A stretch of DNA of 20,037 nucleotides from a virus: positions 1 to 20,037 of IMG/VR virus record IMGVR_UViG_3300025889_016057, one strand, 5' to 3'. Numbering within the stretch: position 1 is the first letter of the stretch; the number at the start of each line of letters is the position of its first letter. Position numbers and translations under genes: made by a program. Shown here piece after piece: positions 6,551 to 15,965 of this stretch. The notes under the pieces are model-generated. The model searched no databases, was not told the DNA's origin, and saw nothing but the letters and a program-made list of their open reading frames with translations.

Positions 6551-8194
6551 CTAGAACAATCAAATAAATTTGATGCAAAGGCAGTAGCAGATAAAATCTA
6601 CAATGCCAAAGGCTATGTTTACGATAATGAACAAGAAGCCATTAACGCCGTGAAGTCGATAAAAGATATAAATCAATTGGAACAGGTTGAAGACAAGTTT
6701 ATAGAACTATCAGAAGGTCGTACCATATCCGAATATCTTATAAGCTTCTTAGATAATTTTAAACAAAATTTCACAGTATTAAACCATTTATATTCAATAT
6801 CAAAAAACAATCGTATTGCATTAGAATCTCTGGTATATCCATATGCAGCAGAGTTAATATATGAATATAAAAGAGATATAGCCCGGGTTGGATCTGATAT
6901 TCAAAAGAAACAAGGACAAACTAATACGGTTGGTTTGAAAGATGCCGGACTTTTATTCGACTGGTTTAAACCGTATTTAGGTGAAGCTAACTTTAAAAAG
7001 TGGGTTCCGATAGTTCAAGATCCGCAGTATATTGATAATCCATTTAATGCGTATCAAGCTGAAGAACAATTTAAATATGGAAAAACTAAAGCAGTATCAT
7101 CTAGTACAATTTTAGTTGGTCAATTAATTGTTGGAATAATTGCAACGGTTGCATCGGGCGGGTTAGCAGCACCAGCAGTAGTCGGATGGCTTGCATTAGG
7201 AACTGCTACTGGAATGGGGCTATACGATGCAGCACAAGAATATAATCTAGGAAACAAGCAGACAGCTGGAATCATGGCAGCAATCGAAGTATTGCCATTA
7301 GTATCAAAAATACCTGGAGTTAAACAAGCAGTTAGAACGGTTGGTAAAAGTTTGGCCACGAAGTTAGCTGCAGGTTCGAAATATCTTACTAGCCAAGAAC
7401 GATTTTTAGCAAATCAGCTAGCAAAATATGAAGAAGCAATCCAAGCTGAGTTAAAAGAATTAGAAAAAACTGTTAAAAATCAAGGCGATTTGCCTTCATC
7501 GATGGAGGTGCCTTCATCAGTTAAGACTGGTAAGGAGGATATCCCGTTGCAAAAAATCTATGGTACTGGATCTGGCGTAAAAATAGGAACATACGGCAAG
7601 ACGGCAGTTGGTAACCCTCAAGCTGTATTCGGGATAATAAATGATTCTGGCCTAAGCAAATATATCGGATATTATGCTGTAAAAGACGGAGCAGAGACAA
7701 TATATAAATTAACTACGAAAATGGAATGGGAAGGAGAAGGATTTAAACGAGTATTAACTGCGATTTCTAAAATTCTTCCCGATCACATTTTATTTGAAAA
7801 AACGAGTATATCTACAGATGCAATTAAATGGTGGCACAGTCAGATAAAAAATGGATATAAACCAACAAGCAAAACATTTGAAGTGCCATTAAATAACGCC
7901 GGCGTAAAGTTAAAAGTAACTAAACCAACCAATTTTGCAGATGCGTTACTTAGTAAAGAAGAAGCTGAGTTAGCAATCGAAACAATTGAGAAACAGGACT
8001 GGTTTAAACGGATTCCTGGTGCTAAATTAACTATCGGCCCGCAGGAGACATCTGTGCGCTCGGCTTATCCTGTTTTTAAAATTGAGGTTACATTGCCAGA
8101 ATTACAGTCGACTACTAAATCATTAAATAACTTAGGCATAGCACGTTCAATGATAGCACCAGCCGTTGCTGACAAATTAAATTCAAAAGAATAA
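6530..8194 (+). CDS. Large protein with hydrophobic core, putative internal virion protein
   Basis: 554 residues. The N-terminus MKLRDILLE|Q carries the leader motif shared in this region. Residues about 1-185 are mixed-charge helical. Residues about 190-270 are hydrophobic and Gly/Ala rich (VGQLIVGIIATVASGG, AVVGWLALGTATGMGL, then GIMAAIEVLPLVSKIPGVK), resembling two or three membrane-insertion helices of a glycine-zipper type. A charged coiled-coil-like stretch follows (AKYEEAIQAELKELEKTVK), then a mixed alpha/beta C-terminus. I do not recognise a family. Soluble flanks, an internal membrane-active segment and a possible capsid-targeting leader would suit a protein ejected with the DNA. The upstream gap holds TATTTATT and the tandem repeat; the start is copy 3 of that repeat. 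Confidence 0.7.
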   Translation: MKLRDILLEQSNKFDAKAVADKIYNAKGYVYDNEQEAINAVKSIKDINQLEQVEDKFIELSEGRTISEYLISFLDNFKQNFTVLNHLYSISKNNRIALESLVYPYAAELIYEYKRDIARVGSDIQKKQGQTNTVGLKDAGLLFDWFKPYLGEANFKKWVPIVQDPQYIDNPFNAYQAEEQFKYGKTKAVSSSTILVGQLIVGIIATVASGGLAAPAVVGWLALGTATGMGLYDAAQEYNLGNKQTAGIMAAIEVLPLVSKIPGVKQAVRTVGKSLATKLAAGSKYLTSQERFLANQLAKYEEAIQAELKELEKTVKNQGDLPSSMEVPSSVKTGKEDIPLQKIYGTGSGVKIGTYGKTAVGNPQAVFGIINDSGLSKYIGYYAVKDGAETIYKLTTKMEWEGEGFKRVLTAISKILPDHILFEKTSISTDAIKWWHSQIKNGYKPTSKTFEVPLNNAGVKLKVTKPTNFADALLSKEEAELAIETIEKQDWFKRIPGAKLTIGPQETSVRSAYPVFKIEVTLPELQSTTKSLNNLGIARSMIAPAVADKLNSKE

Positions 8195-8198
8195 TTTT

Positions 8199-8945
8199 AT
8201 GATATCATTGAAACCACTCATACTAGAAGGTCGTTATGATGCAATGGTTACTCAACTATCTAAACGACTGCTACAAGTAGTAAAAGATAGTTACGCGGCA
8301 GTTTCAGATCCACAAGGCGAATTTGCAGGAGAAAAAATATATTTCACTGCACAGGAAACAGTGCCTCCTATAGATGATGATAGTAGGTTTAGACACATAT
8401 ATTTTGAAGAAGTAGAAAATGAAACTATTCCATTAGAATTTTATCTGCAACTCAAAGTGCAGTGGATTCAAGATTATGATGATTTCCGTAAAGGTGGTGA
8501 TGCATACAACGAAGTAACTCGTAACGGCGAAGAAGTTCCATTAATCGAATTACGGTTTGAACTAGACCCAGCAGAATATCCTAAGATACTAAGCCACGTG
8601 GCCATGGAGATGCGAGACACACTTCGTCATGAAATAGAACATTTAACACAGAGCGGATGGAATACTAAAGGCAACAAGTTTATGCCATCTGATTTAGCAA
8701 CCAGAAAAAAGATACAATCCGGTCAGTTACCAGCATTCAAATACTTCACGCTTCCAAAAGAAGTAGATGCAAACATTCAAGGTTTATATTTTCAAGCCAA
8801 GAAACAAAGAACACCATTTAAAACTGTAGCAAATGATTATTTAGATTTATTTGTTCCGGATGTAATAACACCACAAGAAAAAGAAATGATATTGGATGTT
8901 TGGCGAGCAAGACTACCAGCATTATCAATAAGACAGGAACTATAA
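8199..8945 (+). CDS. HExxH zinc metallopeptidase-like protein
   Basis: 248 residues. The active-site helix TLRHEIEHLTQSGW places H144, E145 and H148 in a classical HExxH zinc site. LPKEVDANIQGLYFQAKK offers E188 as a likely third ligand, as in gluzincin-type Glu..A patterns. This arrangement predicts a zinc-dependent peptidase, about 250 residues as in related phage proteins. The N-terminus MISLKPLILE|G resembles a capsid-targeting leader with an ILE/G site. It starts 4 nt after the 554-aa gene and is followed by a conserved virion-type protein, so it may be a packaged or maturation-related peptidase. The substrate is unknown. No signal peptide. Confidence 0.72.
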   Translation: MISLKPLILEGRYDAMVTQLSKRLLQVVKDSYAAVSDPQGEFAGEKIYFTAQETVPPIDDDSRFRHIYFEEVENETIPLEFYLQLKVQWIQDYDDFRKGGDAYNEVTRNGEEVPLIELRFELDPAEYPKILSHVAMEMRDTLRHEIEHLTQSGWNTKGNKFMPSDLATRKKIQSGQLPAFKYFTLPKEVDANIQGLYFQAKKQRTPFKTVANDYLDLFVPDVITPQEKEMILDVWRARLPALSIRQEL

Positions 8946-8960
8946 TAAAGGAACACCAAG

Positions 8961-9599
8961 ATGCCATACACTTATAAAAAACAAGACAACAAGTATTGTG
9001 TATACAAAAAGGACTCTGGAGAAAAGGTTGGATGTACCGATGGTACCAAGACAGCATTAAAGAAATATTTAGCAGCATTGCATATCAATGAAAAAATTAA
9101 GGGAGCTGATGGAAAGGCTTGTTGGGATGGATATCGATATGCAGGAACGGAGAATGGCAAAGATAAATGCGTAAAGGTGAAAACAAAAAAAGAAGCTAAA
9201 CTACCAAAAACCGGGTTTTCACGTAAAGAAGACATGATTATGTACGAAGAAGGCGAAATGTGTGACAAATGTGCAGCTGACCTATTAAGAGACATACAAG
9301 AAGGCATGTACGCCGACACAATAACAGAAGCAGAATACAGAGGACGCAAAGTTAAATTGAACAAGCCGATGCGTGGTGATGTTAAAAAGTTCAAAGTGTA
9401 TGTGAAAGATCCTAAAACAGGAAATATTAAAAAGGTAAACTTTGGACATGGAGGTACCAGTGCCAAAAAAGCCGGACAGAAAACTATGCGTATTCGAAAA
9501 AATAATCCTAAAGCTCGTAAGTCATTCAGAGCACGTCATAACTGTGATAACCCAGGACCAAAGACCAAAGCCAGATATTGGTCGTGCCGCAAATGGTAG
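8961..9599 (+). CDS. Conserved marine-phage basic protein with three modules
   Basis: 212 residues, strongly basic. Module 1 (1-44) is MPYTYKKQDNKYCVYKKDSG... to a YLAALHINE helix; module 2 (about 48-75) has ACWDGYRYAGTENGKDKC; module 3 (about 125-212) begins EYRGRKVKLNKPMRGDVKKF and ends RARHNCDNPGPKTKARYWSC. From memory these modules recur, separately or joined, in T4-like marine phages, where they are treated as structural or unknown proteins. At residues 121-124, ITE|A is a good prohead-protease-type site exactly before module 3. Also a CDKC pair at 101-104. One of the few genes here with a Shine-Dalgarno-like AAAGGA upstream. Confidence 0.75.
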   Translation: MPYTYKKQDNKYCVYKKDSGEKVGCTDGTKTALKKYLAALHINEKIKGADGKACWDGYRYAGTENGKDKCVKVKTKKEAKLPKTGFSRKEDMIMYEEGEMCDKCAADLLRDIQEGMYADTITEAEYRGRKVKLNKPMRGDVKKFKVYVKDPKTGNIKKVNFGHGGTSAKKAGQKTMRIRKNNPKARKSFRARHNCDNPGPKTKARYWSCRKW

Positions 9600-9631
9600 G
9601 ATATTTGAATTAATTTTCTTATATTCATATC

Positions 9632-9757
9632 ATGAAACAAATACAAGTTACCCAGCAAGAAATTTATGATGCAATGCGACCCAACGTGGAACGCAACAAG
9701 AAAAAGTATACCCGCAAGAAAAAACATAAAAAATCTGAAAATAATTTGGATTCGTAA
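9632..9757 (+). CDS. Small highly basic protein, 41 aa
   Basis: ATG at 9632 gives MKQIQVTQQEIYDAMRPNVE followed by a Lys/Arg-rich tail (RNKKKYTRKKKHKK) and a short acidic end, stop at 9757. The first half is helical with VTQ.EI.DAMR, the tail could bind nucleic acid. Similar tiny basic proteins of this plan occur in T4-like phages, as far as I recall, without known function. It sits between two regulated-looking gaps; the upstream gap has TTTTCTTATATTCATAT at 9614-9630, a degenerate copy of the element before the next two genes. Other-frame ORFs across this stretch look spurious. Confidence 0.6.
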   Translation: MKQIQVTQQEIYDAMRPNVERNKKKYTRKKKHKKSENNLDS

Positions 9758-9760
9758 CTT

Positions 9761-9784
9761 ATTATTCTTATATTATATATGTAA
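9761..9784 (+). promoter_or_regulatory. Candidate promoter element upstream of AAA+ gene
   Basis: A 24-nt sequence centred on TTCTTATATTATATAT is repeated without mismatch at 11022-11045 ahead of the VWA gene. Here it ends 17 nt before the ATG at 9802. Degenerate relatives lie at 9614-9630 and 19378-19396, also just upstream of genes. The position and the TATA-rich core suggest a phage-class promoter or operator. Confidence 0.5.
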
Positions 9785-9801
9785 TAAAAAATTAATGAGT
9801 T

Positions 9802-10941
9802 ATGAAAGAAGTAATTGGATTACCAAAATTAGTAAACGGAGTTTACACTGTAACAGATGCAACAACTGCAGAAGATATCACGCATATGTTTCGTGATGAC
9901 ATGATTAAATTAGCAGTAGAAAACAGTCAAATTTTAAAATTTAATCCGGAAACGGGTCGCGGAAAACGAGTAGACAATGACTCAGTGGCAAATGACCTAA
10001 TCACAGAAACAAGACAATCAACAGTTGATATGACAGATCCAGTATTGCAATTTATTAATAATGCAGCAAGCATTAAGCCAGACACATTGGAGATGTCTGA
10101 CATCAAATGGAAGTATTTAATTAGATCGGTAGTTCGAGGAAAGAACATCATGATGTGTGGTCCCGCAGGCTGCGGTAAGACAATGGCAGCGCAAGCATTG
10201 CCAGAAGCAACCGATAGACCATTCTTTTATTTTAACCTTGGAGCTACGCAAGATCCTAGATCCACTCTGATTGGTAACACTCATTTCAAAGATGGAGCAA
10301 CGGTGTTTGACAAATCATCATTTGTTAAGGCAATTGAAACTGAGAATGCTGTGATATTGCTTGATGAGTTATCCAGAGCGCATCCAGAAGCATGGAACAT
10401 CTTGATGACAGTGCTAGATGAAAAACAGCGTTACCTGAGATTAGATGAAGATGTTGATTCTCCGGTAATCCAAGTAGCATCTGGTGTATCATTCATAGCA
10501 ACTGCCAATATCGGTACCGAGTACACATCCACCAGAACATTGGACCGTGCCTTGATGGATCGTTTCGAAATTATTGAAGTAGATATTCTGAACAAAGAAC
10601 GTGAAGCTGCACTATTGGCCAAGAAGTTCCCGAAGTTAGGATCTGAACAAATTGCCTCGGTTGCAGATATTGCTGGCATCTCCCGACATGAATGGAGAGA
10701 AGAAGAAGGCAAACTAAGCACAATGATGTCTACCAGGATGTCGGTACGAGTGTGTGAATTGCTTGAAGATGGTTTCACACTAGAAGAAGCCGCACAGGTA
10801 GCAATCTTTCCTTTCTTTGATGCAAGCGGAGGAGTAGACTCAGAAAGAACATTCATCAAGCAAGTAGTTCAGAAGCATTTGGCTACTGCCGAGCAAGACA
10901 TATTCAACACGCAAGGTGTCGACAAGGAATTGTCTCTATAA
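9802..10941 (+). CDS. MoxR/CobS-like AAA+ ATPase
   Basis: 379 residues. Walker A is GPAGCGKT at 120-127, Walker B VILLDELSR at 184-192 (D188, E189), sensor 1 is the Asn of ATANIG near 236, and RTLDRALMDRF at 245-255 supplies arginine-finger and AAA+ lid signatures. An N-terminal extension of about 100 residues precedes the ATPase. This is the MoxR/CobS branch of AAA+ proteins, which work with VWA-domain partners to remodel or metal-load target proteins; T4-like marine phages carry CobS-like genes whose target is not established. The next gene is exactly such a VWA partner, so the two probably form one chaperone machine. Start context GAGTTATG; a terminator-like hairpin follows. Confidence 0.85.
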   Translation: MKEVIGLPKLVNGVYTVTDATTAEDITHMFRDDMIKLAVENSQILKFNPETGRGKRVDNDSVANDLITETRQSTVDMTDPVLQFINNAASIKPDTLEMSDIKWKYLIRSVVRGKNIMMCGPAGCGKTMAAQALPEATDRPFFYFNLGATQDPRSTLIGNTHFKDGATVFDKSSFVKAIETENAVILLDELSRAHPEAWNILMTVLDEKQRYLRLDEDVDSPVIQVASGVSFIATANIGTEYTSTRTLDRALMDRFEIIEVDILNKEREAALLAKKFPKLGSEQIASVADIAGISRHEWREEEGKLSTMMSTRMSVRVCELLEDGFTLEEAAQVAIFPFFDASGGVDSERTFIKQVVQKHLATAEQDIFNTQGVDKELSL

Positions 10942-10960
10942 CAATTTTTCATAGCTCAGG

Positions 10961-10996
10961 AAGAAGTTGGCAGGTGAAATAAACTGCCTTCTTTTT
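10961..10996 (+). terminator. Rho-independent terminator after AAA+ gene
   Basis: AAGAA (10961-10965) and GGCAG (10969-10973) pair with CTGCC (10984-10988) and TTCTT (10989-10993) around a 10-nt loop, with a 3-nt bulge (GTT), followed by more T residues to 10996. It lies 20 nt after the AAA+ stop and ahead of a fresh promoter-like element. Confidence 0.65.
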
Positions 10997-11021
10997 CTAT
11001 ATCTGGTTGGATATTAACAAA

Positions 11022-11045
11022 ATTATTCTTATATTATATATGTAA
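11022..11045 (+). promoter_or_regulatory. Candidate promoter element upstream of VWA gene
   Basis: Exact 24-nt copy of the element at 9761-9784, here 10 nt before the ATG at 11056 and just after a terminator hairpin. Sharing this element would let the ATPase and its VWA partner be switched on together although they lie in separate transcription units. Confidence 0.5.
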
Positions 11046-11055
11046 ATTAGAAGTT

Positions 11056-12981
11056 ATGAAAAAAATTGAAATTAATGAAATGCAAGGTAGTCGAAGCAGC
11101 TTCTGGATGGATAGAACCATGTTTGGAGATTGGAAAGTGGGTAGTAGTATTGACTACACTAAACTGGCTTCCACACAGAGAGCTATAGGTAACTTTGTTA
11201 ACATTGTTACTGGCAAACAAATTCCAGTAGTATTTAAATCTTCAGACGCAAGTTACACTGATGGAGAACGAATTGTAATTGGTACGGATATGTCAGCTAA
11301 ATCATTTGATTCGACGGTTGGTTTAGCATTGCATGAAGGTTCGCATATCGCACATACAGATTTCCAACTACTTAAGAAGTTCAGTGCCGAAGTATCAATG
11401 CAAGGCTTAGATCCGGATATGAAATTTGGCGATCATGAATATTCTATAATCAAAGATTTATTGAATTGGATAGAAGATCGCCGTATTGATATGTTATCTT
11501 ATAAGGTAGCACCTGGATACAGAAATTACTATGAATCAATGTATGACAAATACTTTAATTCTAAAATAGTAGACAAAGCTCTTAAAGAAGGTGCGAAGCG
11601 AGAAGAGTCATGGGATGATTATTTGTTTCATATCATCAACTTTACTAATCCAAATCGAGATTTAAAAGCATTGAAACTGCTAGCAGAAGTATGGATGATG
11701 ATTGATCTGAACAATATTCAGCGACTTAAGTCAACGCGTGATGCATTTGTGTTAGCATGCAGTATTTTCAAAAAAATTAATAACCATTTAGCAGAAGAGG
11801 CTGAGAAGCTACCGCAAGGTTTACAGCAACAACCGACTGCTGACGGATCTGTGGAAGGAGATGGAGATATCGGAGAGATGTCAGATGCAACTGATTCAGA
11901 CGCAAACGATTCAGATGAGGCTCCTATATTAACAGATCGCCAGCAACAGCAGTTAGATAAAGCTATTAAAAATCAGCGAGACTTTTTGAATGGTGAAACT
12001 AAATTAGCTGGGCGAAAGCTGACTAAAGCACAAGCTCAGACAGTAACATCAATTAAAGAAGCTGGAACTGAGGTTGTGCAGATTCCGAAACGATATGGTA
12101 GTGATATAGAAAAAGTTGAGACAGTAGTTATACGCAAATTAACTAAAAATCTTATCAATGATTTCAGTGAATTATTCTTACATAGTGAAGGTTGCCAATA
12201 CCAAATGCAACAAGCAGTTTTAAGCGGTATCATGTTAGGCAAGCAGTTAGGTCGAAAATTGCAAATTCGAAATGAAAACCGAACTCTTAAGAGCAGCAGA
12301 TTAGAAACTGGTAAAATTGATAGAAGATTGATTGCTGAGTTAGGATATGGTAACGTGAATGTGTTTCATCGCATAGTAACCGACACATATAAAAATTTCA
12401 TGATTCACATCAGCATCGACGCATCCGGCTCCATGTATGGTAGCAAAATGCGAAACGCAGTTAAATCTGCAGTAGCAGTAGCACAAGCAGCATCAATGAC
12501 TACCGGAATCCGTGTGCAGATATCGTTACGTGGAACAGCTGGTAGTACGGATAAGATACACACGCTGTATGCATATGATAGTGCAACGGATAAAATGACT
12601 AAAATTAAATCATTGTTTCGTTATCTAGGTACCTTTGGATGTACTCCAGAAGGAGGTGCTTTCAAGAGTATCGAAAAGTATATCATTCAGGATGCTAAAA
12701 GTGATGAATGCATATTCATAAATTACTCAGATGGAGAACCAAGTAACTATGTAGCTGAACCAGTTATGTACACAAAGCGTGTAATAGAGTCATTCAGAAA
12801 TCATGGACTTAAAATTATAGGATTTTTTATTCCTGACAGAGGTGGATATGTATATGAATCAACTCAGCGTAAATTCAAAACAATGTACGGACAAGATTCT
12901 GAATTTATTGACTCTACCAGATTAATTGAAATTGCAAAAAGTTTAAATGCAAGATTCTTAGAACAAAAAACAATAGCATGA
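11056..12981 (+). CDS. CobT-like VWA-domain protein with HExxH-type motif
   Basis: 641 residues. The C-terminal third is a von Willebrand A domain with a complete metal-ion site: HISIDASGSM (D455, S457, S459), GCTPEGG (T530) and NYSDGEPS (D559). The N-terminal part has ALHEGSHIAHTDF at 91-103, where HEGSH (93-97) looks like an HExxH zinc-peptidase helix. Between them is an acidic, low-complexity linker (residues about 260-310, SDATDSDANDSDEAP) as found in CobT-type proteins. With the CobS-like ATPase upstream it makes a MoxR-VWA pair. The HEGSH motif suggests metal binding or proteolysis in addition to partner binding. Start context GAAGTTATG; the stop overlaps the next start (ATGA). Confidence 0.8.
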   Translation: MKKIEINEMQGSRSSFWMDRTMFGDWKVGSSIDYTKLASTQRAIGNFVNIVTGKQIPVVFKSSDASYTDGERIVIGTDMSAKSFDSTVGLALHEGSHIAHTDFQLLKKFSAEVSMQGLDPDMKFGDHEYSIIKDLLNWIEDRRIDMLSYKVAPGYRNYYESMYDKYFNSKIVDKALKEGAKREESWDDYLFHIINFTNPNRDLKALKLLAEVWMMIDLNNIQRLKSTRDAFVLACSIFKKINNHLAEEAEKLPQGLQQQPTADGSVEGDGDIGEMSDATDSDANDSDEAPILTDRQQQQLDKAIKNQRDFLNGETKLAGRKLTKAQAQTVTSIKEAGTEVVQIPKRYGSDIEKVETVVIRKLTKNLINDFSELFLHSEGCQYQMQQAVLSGIMLGKQLGRKLQIRNENRTLKSSRLETGKIDRRLIAELGYGNVNVFHRIVTDTYKNFMIHISIDASGSMYGSKMRNAVKSAVAVAQAASMTTGIRVQISLRGTAGSTDKIHTLYAYDSATDKMTKIKSLFRYLGTFGCTPEGGAFKSIEKYIIQDAKSDECIFINYSDGEPSNYVAEPVMYTKRVIESFRNHGLKIIGFFIPDRGGYVYESTQRKFKTMYGQDSEFIDSTRLIEIAKSLNARFLEQKTIA

Positions 12982-13514
12982 TACAAGAAAGAAAACAGAC
13001 CGGGGGCCGAGTAGTGAATCTCCCGGTGTATGTGAGCAATCACATTACTGATGAAATGATCGAATTGTTTCTACAAACAGGAGCGGCACTAACAGTTAAT
13101 GCAGGCAGAATCAGCGAGCAGGTAGTTTTACCCTATCTGGAACAGTTCTTTGAAAGTCCCGGCAAGATTGTGGATGCAGATGGATTTGATCATTTGTTTG
13201 AAACGGGTATGCGAAATGAACATAAAAAACTAGCAATCAGAAAAACAAGTGCTGCTGCTAAAAACATAGGCAAGAACAAAGAAGGACGTTGTGATACTAT
13301 ATCATTTCATCATGCAATGGCAAATGCAATCTATGTTATAGACGCAGCAATCTTCTATGATAAAGCTATCTTGAACTATGATAAAACTGGCAATTGTTAT
13401 GATGTAAACTTCTATTCGGATATGCAGTTGCAGGGAAAAGGTAAGCGAATCGGGTGCAATGCATGGAAGAACACTGAAATGCTTATAAATCATGCCACGA
13501 AAATTCCGTTGTAA
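12978..13514 (+). CDS. Unknown protein coupled to the VWA gene
   Basis: 178 residues, starting inside the stop of the VWA gene (ATGA overlap of 4 nt), so expression is likely coupled. The N-terminal half is a soluble alpha/beta region (VNLPVYVSNHITDEMIELFL), the second half has several aromatic and Asp residues (VIDAAIFYDKAILNYDKTGN, DVNFYSDMQLQGKGKRIGCN). I do not recognise the family and see no membrane segment. The coupling argues for a role with the AAA+/VWA pair, perhaps as a substrate or third subunit. Confidence 0.6.
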   Translation: MIQERKQTGGRVVNLPVYVSNHITDEMIELFLQTGAALTVNAGRISEQVVLPYLEQFFESPGKIVDADGFDHLFETGMRNEHKKLAIRKTSAAAKNIGKNKEGRCDTISFHHAMANAIYVIDAAIFYDKAILNYDKTGNCYDVNFYSDMQLQGKGKRIGCNAWKNTEMLINHATKIPL

Positions 13515-13578
13515 TATTTATAAAAAGAATTGGAATTGTTAATAAGTTTCATAATATTAAATAAAAAAAAGGTTATAA

Positions 13579-15201
<1,623 letters not shown>

Positions 15202-15204
15202 ACC

Positions 15205-15444
15205 ATGATAAAGCCAATACACATACATAACGACACGGCATATGAAATCATACGCGTGAAGCAGATGGATCGATTCTTTGACAAAGAACAACGAGTTATC
15301 AAAGACAATGTTAAATTGTATCGAGATTGGTTAGGATGTGATCATGTGCTTCAGAATGCTACACAGTTCTTGTTTTGTAACACTATTCAAGATGTTTCCT
15401 GGGAGGATGTAGCAGAACCTGAAACGGAAGAAAGCCATGAGTAA
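15205..15444 (+). CDS. Unknown 79-aa protein
   Basis: Starts 3 nt after the GroEL stop. The product begins MIKPIHIHNDTAYEIIRVKQ, has a helical centre (YRDWLGCDHVLQNATQFLFC) and an acidic end (EDVAEPETEESHE). No family recognised. Close spacing suggests cotranscription with groEL, and the acidic tail is compatible with a small partner protein, but there is no GroES-like mobile-loop signature. Its end overlaps the next small ORF by 8 nt. Confidence 0.6.
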   Translation: MIKPIHIHNDTAYEIIRVKQMDRFFDKEQRVIKDNVKLYRDWLGCDHVLQNATQFLFCNTIQDVSWEDVAEPETEESHE

Positions 15445-15601
15445 GAAAGAAGAAAAGCGTATTTGGAAAAAGGTTAAGGAGCTCCGAAAGAAAGGGCTCC
15501 TTCCTCTTCCAACTGCGGAGGATATTAAGGATGAACCTACTGCACTAGCTAATTCGCAATACAGATTAAAACGCAACAAAGATGCAGAAGAAAAAGCCTG
15601 A
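15437..15601 (+). CDS. Small charged protein, 54 aa
   Basis: ATG at 15437 overlaps the previous stop by 8 nt; the ORF ends with TGA at 15601. The product MSKKEEKRIWKKVKELRKKG is a charged amphipathic helix, followed by LLPLPTAEDI and a second basic stretch (YRLKRNKDAEEK). It fills an otherwise empty gap and overlaps the next gene by 20 nt, a chain of overlaps typical of phage operons. Function unknown. Confidence 0.6.
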   Translation: MSKKEEKRIWKKVKELRKKGLLPLPTAEDIKDEPTALANSQYRLKRNKDAEEKA

Positions 15602-15959
15602 TCAAGTAGTTGACAATCCTGGAATAATGCCTTACACTACAAACGTAGGAGCTCCTGCAATACGTAAAGAGGACATAGAGCTATGGAAGCAACGTGCTGT
15701 AGTGAAGGTCAACCATCAACTTAAAACTAGGTTTGACGAGCTAAAGAAACAATACGAGCAACTAGTAGATGAGGCTTATTGGAATGATCTTGTATACAAT
15801 GCAAAGTACTCTTTCGAGCCGATCATTGGAGAAACGTATCATTTATACTACAAGAACGATAAACCATTCCTATCCCTTATCTCACCAGACGAATGGGATA
15901 AGCCTTTTATTGGATCGTTTACGCTAGATACTAATAACAAATGGATAAAACAAAAATAA
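15582..15959 (+). CDS. DUF2452-like conserved protein
   Basis: 125 residues. NPGIMPYTTNVGAPAI near the N-terminus, then a helical WKQRAVVKVNHQL region, FDELKKQYEQLVDEAYWNDL, and FEPIIGETYHLYYKNDK followed by FLSLISPDEWDKPFIGSF, match in order the blocks I remember from DUF2452, a family common in Bacteroidota chromosomes and of unknown function. Length agrees (usual members about 130-160 residues). Probably acquired from a host. It overlaps the preceding small ORF by 20 nt. Confidence 0.65.
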   Translation: MQKKKPDQVVDNPGIMPYTTNVGAPAIRKEDIELWKQRAVVKVNHQLKTRFDELKKQYEQLVDEAYWNDLVYNAKYSFEPIIGETYHLYYKNDKPFLSLISPDEWDKPFIGSFTLDTNNKWIKQK

Positions 15960-15965
15960 ATAATT

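Noticed and set aside
9442-9896. Two + strand ORFs (9442-9669 and 9666-9896) in other frames.
   Set aside because: They overlap the basic-protein gene, the 41-aa gene and the AAA+ gene start; the sequence looks out-of-frame and the 41-aa frame at 9632 explains the gap better.
13515-13578. CIRCE-type heat-shock operator ahead of groEL.
   Set aside because: No TTAGCACTC or GAGTGCTAA arms are present in this gap.
15205-15444. The gene after groEL as a GroES homologue.
   Set aside because: Too short, no mobile-loop or beta-barrel signature of GroES, acidic tail only.
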